Shown in pieces: positions 15,657-24,088 of a stretch of DNA of 64,000 bases. Every line of letters begins with the position of its first letter. The stretch's first letter is position 1. The notes under the pieces were generated by a model. The model was not told where the DNA came from, searched no databases, and saw only the letters and a program-made list of their open reading frames with translations. The DNA lies in contig OZ000552.1 in NCBI GenBank assembly GCA_963923955.1, positions 992,001 to 1,056,000 on the forward strand, in the 5' to 3' direction. The position numbers were made by a program, and so were the translations under genes. Origin of the DNA: G963923955 sp963923955. Its GTDB lineage: Bacteria > Pseudomonadota > Gammaproteobacteria > Eutrophobiales > Eutrophobiaceae.

Positions 15657-16820
15657 TCACCTCCAGCGTGATTTATCGCGTAAGTAGCGCTTGGCATCGT
15701 ACAAGTCGCTCGGTTGATAGGCCGAGAACAGGTTCGGCCCGTAGGGGTTTTGGTATTGCGCCAGCACCGCCTCGTAGAGCTCCTGATGCACCATCGGCTG
15801 GCGGTGCGTCTTGCGATACGCAGCGATGGGGATGGTGGCCCGGATGGCGGTCTCATGCGCCCGTGCCCGCGCCAACTCAGTGCCGTTCGGGCCGATGATT
15901 AAGCTGTTGCCAAAACCGCCGCCGGAGTCCTCAAAGAAGTTCGGGTTGTCTGGGGAGATGGCGTTGTTGCACATGGTGGAATAGACGCCGTTATACAGCG
16001 CGCAGGCGATCACATCGGTCTCGGAGAAGCCGCCGGTGGCCGTGCGCAGGAAGATCTCGGCGCCCTTCATGGCGAAGGCGCGGAACAATTCCGGCTCGCG
16101 CTGGGCGGACGAAGTCGCCAGGTTGCCATAGGGCGTGCGGGTGATGGGGATGACGGCGTCCTCGCCGTACATCTCGCGATACTCATCCAGCACGTCATAG
16201 ATGGTGGTAGTGAACAGCTCAATGCCGGGGAACACGCCCTTGATGTTGCGCGCCTTCCAGTGTTTGTCGGCCACTGCGCCGTCCGGCCCGATGAGGGTGG
16301 TCAGGCTCAAGACATGGTTCGGCCAGTCCGGATCGACGGCGTAGGAGCCAAAGACGATGTAGCAGTTATGCTGCCTGGCCTTGGCGCCGATGGCCTCGGT
16401 CTCATCGCCCGGCACTTCAATGGCGAGTTTTAAGATGTCCTTGCGGCTCCAGATGTCAAAGCCGGTGATGGGGAACTCATGGAACTGCACGATGTCGGCG
16501 GGGGCGGAGAAATGAAACACCCGATCAATCGCCCTCAGCATGTGCTTGAGGTTCTCCCGCAGGTCCTTGACCGGGGCCTTCGCATTCACTGCTTTCACCC
16601 GCGTCTGCACCACGGCCAGGCGGATGGTCTCTTTCGCCAACGGCACGACCGCATAGCCGCCATCGGCGCGCATGTTCAGCGCTCGGTTGCCGCCCCTCAT
16701 GGCCGCCCGCGCTGTGCCGGGGCCTAAAGTGCCCAGCGTACCCAAAGTAGTACCCAAGGCCGCCGCCCCCGCCGTTGCCTTCAGCGCTGTCCGCCTGCTG
16801 ATGCCCGGTTTATCATTCAT
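15657..16820 (-). CDS. Tat-exported nitrilase-superfamily protein lacking the catalytic Cys
   Basis: A 387-residue protein. A twin-arginine signal (SRRTALKATAGAAALGTTLG) is followed by a carbon-nitrogen hydrolase domain (about 65-355). Glu115 (FHEFPITGF) and Lys189 (HWKARN) of the Glu-Lys-Cys triad are present. The nucleophile segment reads GNLATSSAQREPELFRAFAMKGAEIF, with Ala239 aligned to the Cys and Ser residues just before it. Amidase/nitrilase activity in the usual form is therefore unlikely. ATG 16820 begins a normal Tat peptide; the longer frame to 16862 would overlap the VOC gene. A second Cys-less family member is at 25510-26556. Confidence 0.85.
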   Translation of the reverse strand: MNDKPGISRRTALKATAGAAALGTTLGTLGTLGPGTARAAMRGGNRALNMRADGGYAVVPLAKETIRLAVVQTRVKAVNAKAPVKDLRENLKHMLRAIDRVFHFSAPADIVQFHEFPITGFDIWSRKDILKLAIEVPGDETEAIGAKARQHNCYIVFGSYAVDPDWPNHVLSLTTLIGPDGAVADKHWKARNIKGVFPGIELFTTTIYDVLDEYREMYGEDAVIPITRTPYGNLATSSAQREPELFRAFAMKGAEIFLRTATGGFSETDVIACALYNGVYSTMCNNAISPDNPNFFEDSGGGFGNSLIIGPNGTELARARAHETAIRATIPIAAYRKTHRQPMVHQELYEAVLAQYQNPYGPNLFSAYQPSDLYDAKRYLRDKSRWR

Positions 16821-16846
16821 GCGCCTTGCCTCATCGCCTGCTTGTG

Positions 16847-17386
16847 CTATTTGTCCAGCCACTGGTTGACCTCAACAAAGTAGCCGTTGGGATCAAAGAA
16901 ACTCATGCCCAGCAGGCGGAACACGCCGCCATCGGGCTTCGGGTATTCGGAGACGTGCGGTGCGCTCTGGATATAGACTCCGTCCATGCCCTCCAGGCGT
17001 TCATGCACACCCTTGACATCATCGGCATTCAGCACGAACACCGTATCGCCCACGCCTAGCCGTCTGGCATAAGGCGGCGGTGCCGGCAGCGGCGGCGCCA
17101 GGTATTGCAGCAGCCCCAGCATGCCGATGTAGGGGTCATTGGCCTTGAGAATGACCAGCCGTGCCTCGGCATCCGGCTCGCCGGCCGGCAGGCCGATGCC
17201 GCTAATGGTCATGGTGTCATCGTAGTAGGTGCGCATCCCTAAGATGTCGCGGTAGATCGTCAGGGGTGCGTCCATGGCACCCACCAGCATGGTCACGCGG
17301 CGAAAATCCACCGGCGCACGGGCGGGTGCCTGCTCGTCCGCGCTGTCATCGGCGCCGTTATCGGTTTTGGCCTCGCGCTCGCTCAT
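16847..17386 (-). CDS. VOC (glyoxalase/bleomycin-resistance) superfamily protein
   Basis: A 179-residue protein with a disordered acidic/Ala-rich start (1-25) and one or two VOC beta-alpha-beta-beta-beta units (RRVTMLVGAMDAPLTIYRDILGMRTYYD; VFVLNADDVKGVHERLEGMDGVYI; ending FFDPNGYFVEVNQW). It is a clear paralogue of the exported VOC protein at 44585-45181, sharing IG(M/V)(L/I)GLLQY and DP(N/D)GY(F/V)VE(V/L)NQ. VOC proteins use a metal held by His/Glu residues for isomerase, lyase or dioxygenase chemistry; which one applies is not clear. It belongs to the minus-strand operon between the MDR and nitrilase-like genes. Confidence 0.85.
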   Translation of the reverse strand: MSEREAKTDNGADDSADEQAPARAPVDFRRVTMLVGAMDAPLTIYRDILGMRTYYDDTMTISGIGLPAGEPDAEARLVILKANDPYIGMLGLLQYLAPPLPAPPPYARRLGVGDTVFVLNADDVKGVHERLEGMDGVYIQSAPHVSEYPKPDGGVFRLLGMSFFDPNGYFVEVNQWLDK

Positions 17387-17413
17387 GCGCCCGCCGCCAT
17401 GCTGATCGTAGTG

Positions 17414-18415
17414 CTACTCATCGTTGACCTTGACGATGGCCTTGCCAAAGTTCTGCCCACGCATCAGCCGACAAAATAATTCCGGCGCCTGTTCCAGACC
17501 ATCCGCCCGATCTTCCTTGTACGCCAGTTCACCGGCCTGCAACCAGGCGCCGACCTCGCGCTCAAAGGCCGGCCGCAAGTCCTCATGGTCATAGACCACC
17601 AGGCCGCGTACGGTCGCTCTGGCCTTGATGATGAAGGCCGGATTGGGGCCGGGCGGCAGGCCGTCCGTATTGTATTGCGCCATCAGCCCGCACAGGATCA
17701 CGCGCGCCCCCCGCGCCAGCCGCTCCATGTTGGCCTGGAGTACATCGCCGCCCACGTTATCGAAATAGACATCCACGCCGGCGGGGCAGGCGCGGTCTAA
17801 TCCGTCTCGTAGTGCCTCTTCTTTGTAGTTGATGCATGCGTCAAAGCCGGCCTCTTCTGTCACCCAAGTGCATTTTTCTCTTGAACCGGCAATGCCCACC
17901 ACCCGGCAGCCCTTGAGCCTGGCGATCTGTCCCGCCATGGAACCCACCGCGCCGGCGGCGGCGGAGATGACCACGGTGTCGGCTTCTTTGAGTTCGGCCA
18001 GACGCATCATGCCGGCATAGGCGGTCAAGCCCGGCATGCCGAGGATGCCTAAGCGCGTGGAGAGCGCGGCCGGGCCGGCGTCCAGACGCCGCGCGGCATC
18101 GGCCTTGATGATTGGATGGCTCTGCCAGCCGCTGTGGGCGGCGATGAGATCGCCGGCCGTGAATCCGGGCGCATTCGATTCCAACACCCGGCTCACCGCC
18201 TCACCGGCCATCAACTCGCCCTCGGCAATGGCGCCGGACAAATGCCGACCGCTGATCTTGCCGCGCAGGTAAGGGTCCAGCGAGAGATACAAGGTCTCAC
18301 AAAGCAATTCACCCGCCGCGGGCGGCGCAGCAGCGCTGGTAAGCACCGCAAAATCCTGCTCCTCAGGCGCACCTTGCGACTGCTTTTTCAGTAGAACCCG
18401 GGTGTTGTTCGTCAT
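17414..18415 (-). CDS. NADP-dependent MDR oxidoreductase, CurA/PTGR type
   Basis: A 333-residue zinc-free medium-chain dehydrogenase. The start RVLLKKQSQGAPEEQDFAV, then LSLDPYLRGKIS, and the nucleotide-binding ISAAAGAVGSMAGQIARLKGCRVVGIAGS are characteristic of the CurA / leukotriene B4 dehydrogenase / YfmJ branch. These enzymes reduce alpha,beta-unsaturated ketones or aldehydes with NADPH. It is probably the first gene of the minus-strand operon running to 12428 and is divergent from the FAD oxidase gene. No good Shine-Dalgarno element precedes the ATG. Confidence 0.93.
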   Translation of the reverse strand: MTNNTRVLLKKQSQGAPEEQDFAVLTSAAAPPAAGELLCETLYLSLDPYLRGKISGRHLSGAIAEGELMAGEAVSRVLESNAPGFTAGDLIAAHSGWQSHPIIKADAARRLDAGPAALSTRLGILGMPGLTAYAGMMRLAELKEADTVVISAAAGAVGSMAGQIARLKGCRVVGIAGSREKCTWVTEEAGFDACINYKEEALRDGLDRACPAGVDVYFDNVGGDVLQANMERLARGARVILCGLMAQYNTDGLPPGPNPAFIIKARATVRGLVVYDHEDLRPAFEREVGAWLQAGELAYKEDRADGLEQAPELFCRLMRGQNFGKAIVKVNDE

Positions 18416-18538
18416 GTATTCTGTCTGTTTTTAACGCAGCGGCACAGGGGCTTGTTTATACATAATAGAATGCTATGCTTAAAATACAAGATTAACAAGT
18501 AACCGGCCTTCACTCGTAAAGGCGCACAGGTGAACCGC
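18416..18538. promoter_or_regulatory. divergent promoter region
   Basis: This AT-rich gap separates two divergent catabolic operons. Plus strand: TTGTTT then TATGCT about 16 bases on, near 18455-18477. Minus strand: TTGTAT then TATTAT with a 16-base spacer in the same stretch. The two promoters would overlap and could share an operator. Confidence 0.4.
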
Positions 18539-20122
18539 ATGGCGGATGCAGCAAGAAAACCAGCAGGTGTTATTGATGAGATAGCCACCATCGTCGGCGC
18601 AGACGCCGTCTTGACCGATGCCCAAAGCTGCGCCTTTTATTCCCAGGACATCTACACCAAAGACCTGCCGGCGCTCGCCGTCATACAGCCTGACTCCACC
18701 GCGCAACTGGCGGCAACTGTTGCGGTGGCGACCCAAAACGGCCACGCCGTGCTCCCCCGCGGCGGCGGCATGTCGTACAGCGGCGGTTATGTACCGGTCG
18801 AACCGGGATCCATCTTGATCGATCTGCATAAGCTGCAACGGGTCATCGAGATCAACACCGAGGACATGTACGTCACCGTGGAATGCGCCTGCACCTGGAA
18901 GGCGCTGCATGAGGCGCTGGCAGATACCGGCTATCGCACCCCTTATTGGGGGCCGCTGTCTGGCATCAAGGCCACAGTGGGCGGCAGCTTGTCACAAAAC
19001 AGCATCTTCTGGGGTTCCGGGCGCTATGGCAGTGCGGTGGATTCCGTGCTTGGCCTGGAAGTGGTGCTGGCCGATGGCACCACCCTCCGTACCGGTGCTG
19101 CCGCGCAGACGAACAGTACGCCCTTTTTCCGACACTACGGCCCGGACTTAACCGGCCTGTTCTGCTGTGATACCGGTGCCTTAGGCATCAAAACCCGGGC
19201 GACCTTGCAGCTGATCCCGGCCTTTGCAGCAAAGCGCTTTGCTTCTTTTGACTTTGCCGATTATCCGCAATTAGCTGCGGCCATGAGTGCGACCGCCAGG
19301 GCGGATTTGGCGATGGAATGTTTTGCCTTTGATCCGTATTTGCAAAGACAACGCCTGCAACGGGAGAGCCTGATGCGGGATGTCAAGGCCCTGGCCGGGG
19401 TGATGAAGGCCAGTGGCGGGGTGGTGCAGGCCATCAAGGACGGTGCCAAAGTGGCGCTATCCGGGCGCGGCTTTATGGATGACGTAGCCTATTCCTTGCA
19501 TGTGATGGTGGAGGAACGTGCGGAAGCGCTGGCCGAGTCTAACGTAAAAGAGATCAAGGAAATCTGCCTTAAAAACGGCGGCAAGGAGATCGAAAACAGT
19601 ATCCCGAAGATCCTGCGGGCGAATCCCTTCACGCCGATGAACAATGTGCTGGGGCCGAAGGGCGAGCGCTGGGCGCCCATTCACGCTCTGGTGCCGCATT
19701 CAAGGGCGAGCGCCACCATCGCTGGCGTGAAAAAAATATTTTCTGAACTTGAACCTTTGATGGCGGAGCATGAAATCGGCGCCGGCTTTTTGTTTGCCAC
19801 CGTAGCGACCACATGTTTTGTGGTGGAGCCGGTGTTCTTCTGGCCGGATGCGATGGAAGCGATACATCGGGATACGGTTGAGCCATCCGTGCTGAAGAAG
19901 TTGCCGGGCTTTGCTGAGAACCTGGCAGCGCGCCGCGCCGTGGCAGAGATCCGGGCGAGGCTGCTGGACTTCTTCTGTAGCATTGGCGCCGTGCATTTGC
20001 AGATCGGCAAGACTTATCCGTACAAGGACGGCATCCGTGCAGCAAACCGGGAACTGGTGCAGCAATTAAAGCACTTGGTCGATCCTGCTAATCGCATCAA
20101 CCCGGGCGCATTGGGTCTGTAG
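18539..20122 (+). CDS. FAD-binding oxidase of the vanillyl-alcohol oxidase family
   Basis: A 527-residue flavoenzyme. The PCMH-type FAD domain includes VLPRGGGMSYSGGY (pyrophosphate loop) and PYWGPLSGIKATVGGSLSQNS. The C-terminal substrate domain ends with KTYPYKDGIRAANRELVQQLKHLVDPANRINPGAL, the standard ending of the GlcD / D-lactate dehydrogenase / 4-cresol-dehydrogenase group. It oxidises a hydroxy acid, alcohol or phenol. A GTG at 18530 is in frame, but AGGTGA lies five bases before ATG 18539, which I use. It is followed closely by the double hydrolase gene and four small genes in the same direction, probably one operon. Confidence 0.9.
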   Translation: MADAARKPAGVIDEIATIVGADAVLTDAQSCAFYSQDIYTKDLPALAVIQPDSTAQLAATVAVATQNGHAVLPRGGGMSYSGGYVPVEPGSILIDLHKLQRVIEINTEDMYVTVECACTWKALHEALADTGYRTPYWGPLSGIKATVGGSLSQNSIFWGSGRYGSAVDSVLGLEVVLADGTTLRTGAAAQTNSTPFFRHYGPDLTGLFCCDTGALGIKTRATLQLIPAFAAKRFASFDFADYPQLAAAMSATARADLAMECFAFDPYLQRQRLQRESLMRDVKALAGVMKASGGVVQAIKDGAKVALSGRGFMDDVAYSLHVMVEERAEALAESNVKEIKEICLKNGGKEIENSIPKILRANPFTPMNNVLGPKGERWAPIHALVPHSRASATIAGVKKIFSELEPLMAEHEIGAGFLFATVATTCFVVEPVFFWPDAMEAIHRDTVEPSVLKKLPGFAENLAARRAVAEIRARLLDFFCSIGAVHLQIGKTYPYKDGIRAANRELVQQLKHLVDPANRINPGALGL

Positions 20123-20149
20123 GGAAACGTTGATCTGCTCTCGCTAGTG

Positions 20150-21775
20150 ATGAGACAGGATTATGTCAATGTGGGCACTGGCGAGAGGCGGAAGCTGATC
20201 CATTACCGCAGCGCCGGGAGCGGACATCCGCTGGTGATGTTGCATGCCTCGCCCATGTCGTCTGCAGCCCTGCTTCCCCTGATTGAAATTGCCAAAGAGT
20301 ATGCCAGCGTGATTGCGCCGGATACGCCCGGCTATGGCTGGTCTGATCCCTTGCTCACGGCCAGCGGTGATCTGCGCGGCTATGTTGCTGCCTTGAACGG
20401 CTTCACAGAGAGACTGGGCTTGGAAAAATTTGGCTTGTACGGCAGCGCCACCGGCGCACAGATCGCCATTGAATACGGCAAGGCCTATCCTGAACAGATC
20501 AGCTATGTGATCCTGGATAACGCCGCCCATTTTACCGATGCAGAGCGGGATGCGATTGCCGCCGGTTATTTTCCTGATCTCACCCCCGATGCAACGGGCA
20601 GCCATCTCACCAGAACCTGGTCTATGGCCAGGGATCAGGGCGTATTCTTTCCCTGGCATCAAAGAACCGCCGCCGCCCGTCTGCCGGCGAGCGCGATCAA
20701 TGTGGAGTTTGTGCAGATGATCGCCCTGGATTATCTACAGGCCGGCCGCGATTATGACCGGGCCTATCGCGCCGCCTTTGCCAATGAAAAGATCGAGCGC
20801 CTGCAGGCCTTGACGGTGCCGACCTTCATCCTGCGCTGGCAGGGCAGCATTTTACGGCCCTATACCGACCATTTTGATGCGGTGGAATGGCCGGATAACT
20901 TTACGATGGTGCATTGTGGGCCGGGTCGGGAAGAGAGACTGGCGGGATTTAAGAAAATTCTCATGCAACAACAGTCCCTGCCGGAGAGGACGATGCGCCC
21001 TGTGGCGACATCCCAAAGTGTGAGGCCGGGGAAGGGTTTTATGGATCTGGGATGCGGACAGGTGCATTATCTGGCAGCGGGCGAGCCGCACTTACCGCCC
21101 ATGTTGTTGCTGCATGATCCCGGCAGTTCCCATCGTTCACTGGCCGATTTTATCGACACCTTGACAAAGGAGCATTTCATTGTTGCCCCGGATCTACCCG
21201 GCCATGGCCTGTCCGCCCGGCCTCAAGGGGCGGGGCTTGCGGCGATGGTCGCCGTTCTGCGGGAGTTGGTCATCTCCTTGGGTTGGGATGAGTTTCAAAT
21301 CCGCTGTGTAAAGGGCAGCGCGGCGCTGGGCGTGGAATTAGCCAAGGTTACGAAACAATTCGTGCAGACATTGACCTTGACGAATCCGCTTGATTATTCC
21401 ATAGTAAAAGACGAGTGGGTCATGGAAAAGGAGCAATCTCGGTTTCCGGTCAATGCGGCGGGGACGCATTTTCTGCAAAGCTGGTATATGCTGCGCGACA
21501 GACAATTATTCTGGCCCTGGTATAGACCTGAGCCAGGGCATGCGTTGGCCGGCCAGCCGAACTTGGGTGCTGACTACCTGACGGAACGCTTTAAGGAATA
21601 TTGGATCGCGCAGACGGCCTTGCATGATCTATGGCCGGAAATTCTGACCTATCCCTTGTCGGCACGCATCGATCAACTGGATTGTCCGGTGAAGGTGAAA
21701 ATGATAGCCGATGATCCCTTAACGCCGGTGGCGCTGCGTAGTTTAGGTGCTGAAAGATGTGAGATGATATACTAA
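20150..21775 (+). CDS. fused tandem alpha/beta hydrolase, both nucleophile elbows degenerate
   Basis: A 541-residue fusion of two alpha/beta hydrolase domains (about 1-275 and 290-541). They are clearly duplicates: both contain a G-(S/T)-H lid motif (GSHLTRTWSMARDQ..FFPWH; GTHFLQSWYMLRDRQLFWPWY). In domain 1 the elbow reads LYGSATGA, with Ala100 at the nucleophile position. In domain 2 it is IRCVKGSAALG, with no G-x-S/D-x-G pattern. Each has the VIAPD(T/L)PG(Y/H)G strand-loop. Serine hydrolase activity is not expected. ATG 20150 directly follows GTG 20147. It lies 27 bases downstream of the FAD oxidase gene and is likely translated from the same transcript. Confidence 0.85.
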   Translation: MRQDYVNVGTGERRKLIHYRSAGSGHPLVMLHASPMSSAALLPLIEIAKEYASVIAPDTPGYGWSDPLLTASGDLRGYVAALNGFTERLGLEKFGLYGSATGAQIAIEYGKAYPEQISYVILDNAAHFTDAERDAIAAGYFPDLTPDATGSHLTRTWSMARDQGVFFPWHQRTAAARLPASAINVEFVQMIALDYLQAGRDYDRAYRAAFANEKIERLQALTVPTFILRWQGSILRPYTDHFDAVEWPDNFTMVHCGPGREERLAGFKKILMQQQSLPERTMRPVATSQSVRPGKGFMDLGCGQVHYLAAGEPHLPPMLLLHDPGSSHRSLADFIDTLTKEHFIVAPDLPGHGLSARPQGAGLAAMVAVLRELVISLGWDEFQIRCVKGSAALGVELAKVTKQFVQTLTLTNPLDYSIVKDEWVMEKEQSRFPVNAAGTHFLQSWYMLRDRQLFWPWYRPEPGHALAGQPNLGADYLTERFKEYWIAQTALHDLWPEILTYPLSARIDQLDCPVKVKMIADDPLTPVALRSLGAERCEMIY

Positions 21776-21811
21776 AATGGTTTTATCAATTACTTCGCGG
21801 GAGTTTGCGTG

Positions 21812-22315
21812 ATGTCATTAAAAGAAGAGATGCCCTTATTGGCGAGAAACGAAGGCGTGTGGGACGGTTTTTATCGTTATTTTGATAGCGCGGGGAATAA
21901 AATTGACGAACACAAGTCGCGCCTGATCTGTCGCATGCTCGGCGAGGATGGTTATCACCAGACCAATCATTACTTCTGGGAAGACGGCAAAAAGGAGATC
22001 CGGGATTTTCCGGCCAATGTGAAGGACAAACGCCTGTGGTTTTATGACAAGATTGATGGCTGGGCTGCAGAAGTACCGCTGGATGCAAACAGCAGAACGA
22101 TGATGCTATATTGGACCCGGCTCAATGAACCGGGCATTTATATTTATGAGATGATCCAGTTGAGCGACTGTGGGCAGTACCGTGCCCGGGTCTGGCAATG
22201 GTTTCTTGATGGCCGCTTGTTTCAGCGGACTCTGGTGGATGAACAACGCCGCAGCCATGAGTGGGAAAGCTATGATAATGAAGCGGCGGTTTATACTGAA
22301 GTGGCAAATTTTTAA
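21812..22315 (+). CDS. hypothetical protein, DUF3598-like beta-rich fold
   Basis: A 167-residue cytoplasmic protein without signal peptide or membrane helix. It is rich in Trp and Tyr on predicted beta strands (GVWDGFYRYFD; YHQTNHYFWEDG; WFYDKIDGWAAEVPLD; IYIYEMIQL; YRARVWQWFLDG), suggesting a lipocalin/calycin-like barrel that could bind a hydrophobic ligand. I only tentatively associate it with DUF3598-type proteins. GGGAG eight bases before ATG 21812 supports this start over the adjacent GTG. It is in the operon with the FAD oxidase and the double hydrolase. Confidence 0.7.
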   Translation: MSLKEEMPLLARNEGVWDGFYRYFDSAGNKIDEHKSRLICRMLGEDGYHQTNHYFWEDGKKEIRDFPANVKDKRLWFYDKIDGWAAEVPLDANSRTMMLYWTRLNEPGIYIYEMIQLSDCGQYRARVWQWFLDGRLFQRTLVDEQRRSHEWESYDNEAAVYTEVANF

Positions 22316-22347
22316 GTAATACAAACCAATACCGGGAGGTGCCTACA

Positions 22348-22650
22348 ATGACATTCAAAAACCTGTTTATAGAACATGAACGCTCGCAGGAAGAAGAGGC
22401 GTGGCTCAAAGAAGAACTGGCCGAGCAGGGGGCGCGCTATGCCAAGATTGATCAGCAGATGCAGGATCTGGCGCCCACAAGGGCGAAGTGGTATGAGGAG
22501 TTTTTTGATCGCATCAGCCGCAGCGGCTTTAATGCCGATGGCGACATGAAGATCAAGATAAAACGGGAAGACCTGCCGGCCAAGCCGGAGGGCCATGAAG
22601 ACCAAGTAATCTGGAAGTACGGCACTGATAGCGATGCCACGCAGTCCTGA
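22348..22650 (+). CDS. small hypothetical protein, helical
   Basis: A 100-residue soluble protein, highly charged and mostly helical (RSQEEEAWLKEELAEQG, QQMQDLAPTRAKWYEEFFDRI), with a C-terminal basic strand (MKIKIKREDLP). No recognised domain. GGGAGG (22334-22339) lies eight bases before ATG 22348; an in-frame GTG at 22339 overlaps that ribosome site and is discarded. It sits between the beta-rich protein and the cupin in a tight plus-strand operon, so it may be a small subunit or accessory protein of this enzyme set. Confidence 0.7.
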   Translation: MTFKNLFIEHERSQEEEAWLKEELAEQGARYAKIDQQMQDLAPTRAKWYEEFFDRISRSGFNADGDMKIKIKREDLPAKPEGHEDQVIWKYGTDSDATQS

Positions 22651-22686
22651 TCCTTAAAAACGCATATTTCATATTGGAGAACTACA

Positions 22687-23667
22687 ATGGCGCGTCCACA
22701 CATAGAACCCTTTGTTGACAGAGATGTTTCCTTCAAAAACATGGCATTGCCCGGCTTTGGCCGGGGGATGCATTATAAAATGCTCAGCATGGACACGGAT
22801 AGCGGTGCCTGTTCCATGACCGTGCAACTCGATGGCGGTTACCGCCAGCCGCCTGGTTTTTCCTGGTCGGAGTGGGAGATGATCGTGATTGAAGGAGAAT
22901 TGCAAGTAGGCGAGAGAACTGTGCGCAAGGGGCATTATTTTTATGTCCCGGCCGGCTATGCCTTGCCTGCTATCGGTGCCAAAGATGGTGCGCTGGTGTT
23001 GATGATGTACAACACCGGCGAGCCGAGCCTGGTGGAATCCACCGAGCATCACGCCATGGCGCAAGTGGACTTATACCACGATGTGGATTCGTACCTCGAT
23101 ATTCCTTGGGCGGTGGGCAATGTGACCAAGCCCTCCGTGGCGTCTGGTTGTTTGATCAAGCTGCTGAATTTCAACCCAATCTCGCATGCCATGACCTTTA
23201 TCTACTGCATGTCGCCGGCCTTTTATCAGGACAACATTTCCTACCATGATTGTGCCGAAGAATCCTATCACCTGTGGGGTACCTCGTGGATGATGCAGTT
23301 CGGCGAGATCCCGACCGGCGGCTACTTCTGGCGCCCGGCCTACATCAATCACGGTGCCTTTGCCTCCGAGTTCGGCTGCATCGCCTTAGGGCGCGTGGAC
23401 TCCAAGCTGTTTAATTATTTTCACTACAACCCCTGGTCCACGCCGGTACAAAATCAGCATCGCGCCGGTGCACGTCTGTATCAACGCGATCCCTTGTTAT
23501 ACAAATGGATGGTGAGCCAGGCGCACAATCATCCACACGGGCCGGAAGACTTTGAGCAGAGCGGACCGCGGCGCGGCGAAGACTATCCCGACAATGAACC
23601 CGGCACTGATGGCCATCGCCACAGTCACTGGCATACCCATAAGCATCACTACCATAGCCATGATTGA
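22687..23667 (+). CDS. double cupin protein with His-rich tail
   Basis: A 326-residue protein. Two cupin-like barrels are visible: the first around GFSWSEWEMIVIEGELQVGERTVRKGHYFYVPAGYALPA (about 57-98), the second around 150-250 (CAEESYHLWGTSWMMQFGEIPTGGYFWRPAYINHGAFAS). The last 20 residues are strongly His-rich (HRHSHWHTHKHHYHSHD), which should bind Ni, Co, Zn or Cu. The family resembles DUF4437-type cupins. It may be a metal-dependent dioxygenase or isomerase with a built-in metal reservoir. GGAG lies seven bases before the ATG. The NicO-type transporter at 28405 also has a His-rich loop. Confidence 0.82.
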   Translation: MARPHIEPFVDRDVSFKNMALPGFGRGMHYKMLSMDTDSGACSMTVQLDGGYRQPPGFSWSEWEMIVIEGELQVGERTVRKGHYFYVPAGYALPAIGAKDGALVLMMYNTGEPSLVESTEHHAMAQVDLYHDVDSYLDIPWAVGNVTKPSVASGCLIKLLNFNPISHAMTFIYCMSPAFYQDNISYHDCAEESYHLWGTSWMMQFGEIPTGGYFWRPAYINHGAFASEFGCIALGRVDSKLFNYFHYNPWSTPVQNQHRAGARLYQRDPLLYKWMVSQAHNHPHGPEDFEQSGPRRGEDYPDNEPGTDGHRHSHWHTHKHHYHSHD

Positions 23668-23700
23668 GTTGCTTGCTCCGTAGCGTGATGCGGGGCTGTC

Positions 23701-24003
23701 ATGCTGGTGTCGGTCTATTGCACAGATGCCGCTGGCAGCGTCGGTCCGAGGGAAGATAAATTAACAGCGCACCTGCAACATGTAAAGAAAATTCTGGCTA
23801 AGCTCAAGGTGGGTGGGCCGATACTCAGCCCTGATGGCGGGGCGCTGGTAGGGAGTTTATTGGTGCTGGAAGTAGCCAGTGTTGCGGAGGCCGAGACGAT
23901 TATGCGCTCCGATCCCTATTATCAGGCCGGTGTCTGGCAAGAGCTAAAGATACAGGAATACAGAGGCGTGGCAGGTAGCTGGGTCGGCGGGAAAAGCTGG
24001 TAA
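23701..24003 (+). CDS. YciI-like protein
   Basis: A 100-residue dimeric alpha+beta-barrel type protein: YCTDAAGSVGPREDKLTAHLQHVKKI, then GGALVGSLLVLEVASVAEAETIMRSDPYYQAGVW, the usual ending of YCII-related proteins. YciI folds bind small ring compounds; some members act in chloroaromatic degradation (TftG, a dehydrochlorinase of 5-chloro-2-hydroxyhydroquinone). It is the last gene of the plus-strand operon that begins with the FAD oxidase and converges on the aldehyde dehydrogenase gene. Confidence 0.88.
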   Translation: MLVSVYCTDAAGSVGPREDKLTAHLQHVKKILAKLKVGGPILSPDGGALVGSLLVLEVASVAEAETIMRSDPYYQAGVWQELKIQEYRGVAGSWVGGKSW

Positions 24004-24088
24004 TCACCGGCGGGGCTTTATCTAACTCGGAGGGACTTGTTCCGCGCTTCCACAACCGCATTATTTCCGCGATATTCATTGTCCGTCG

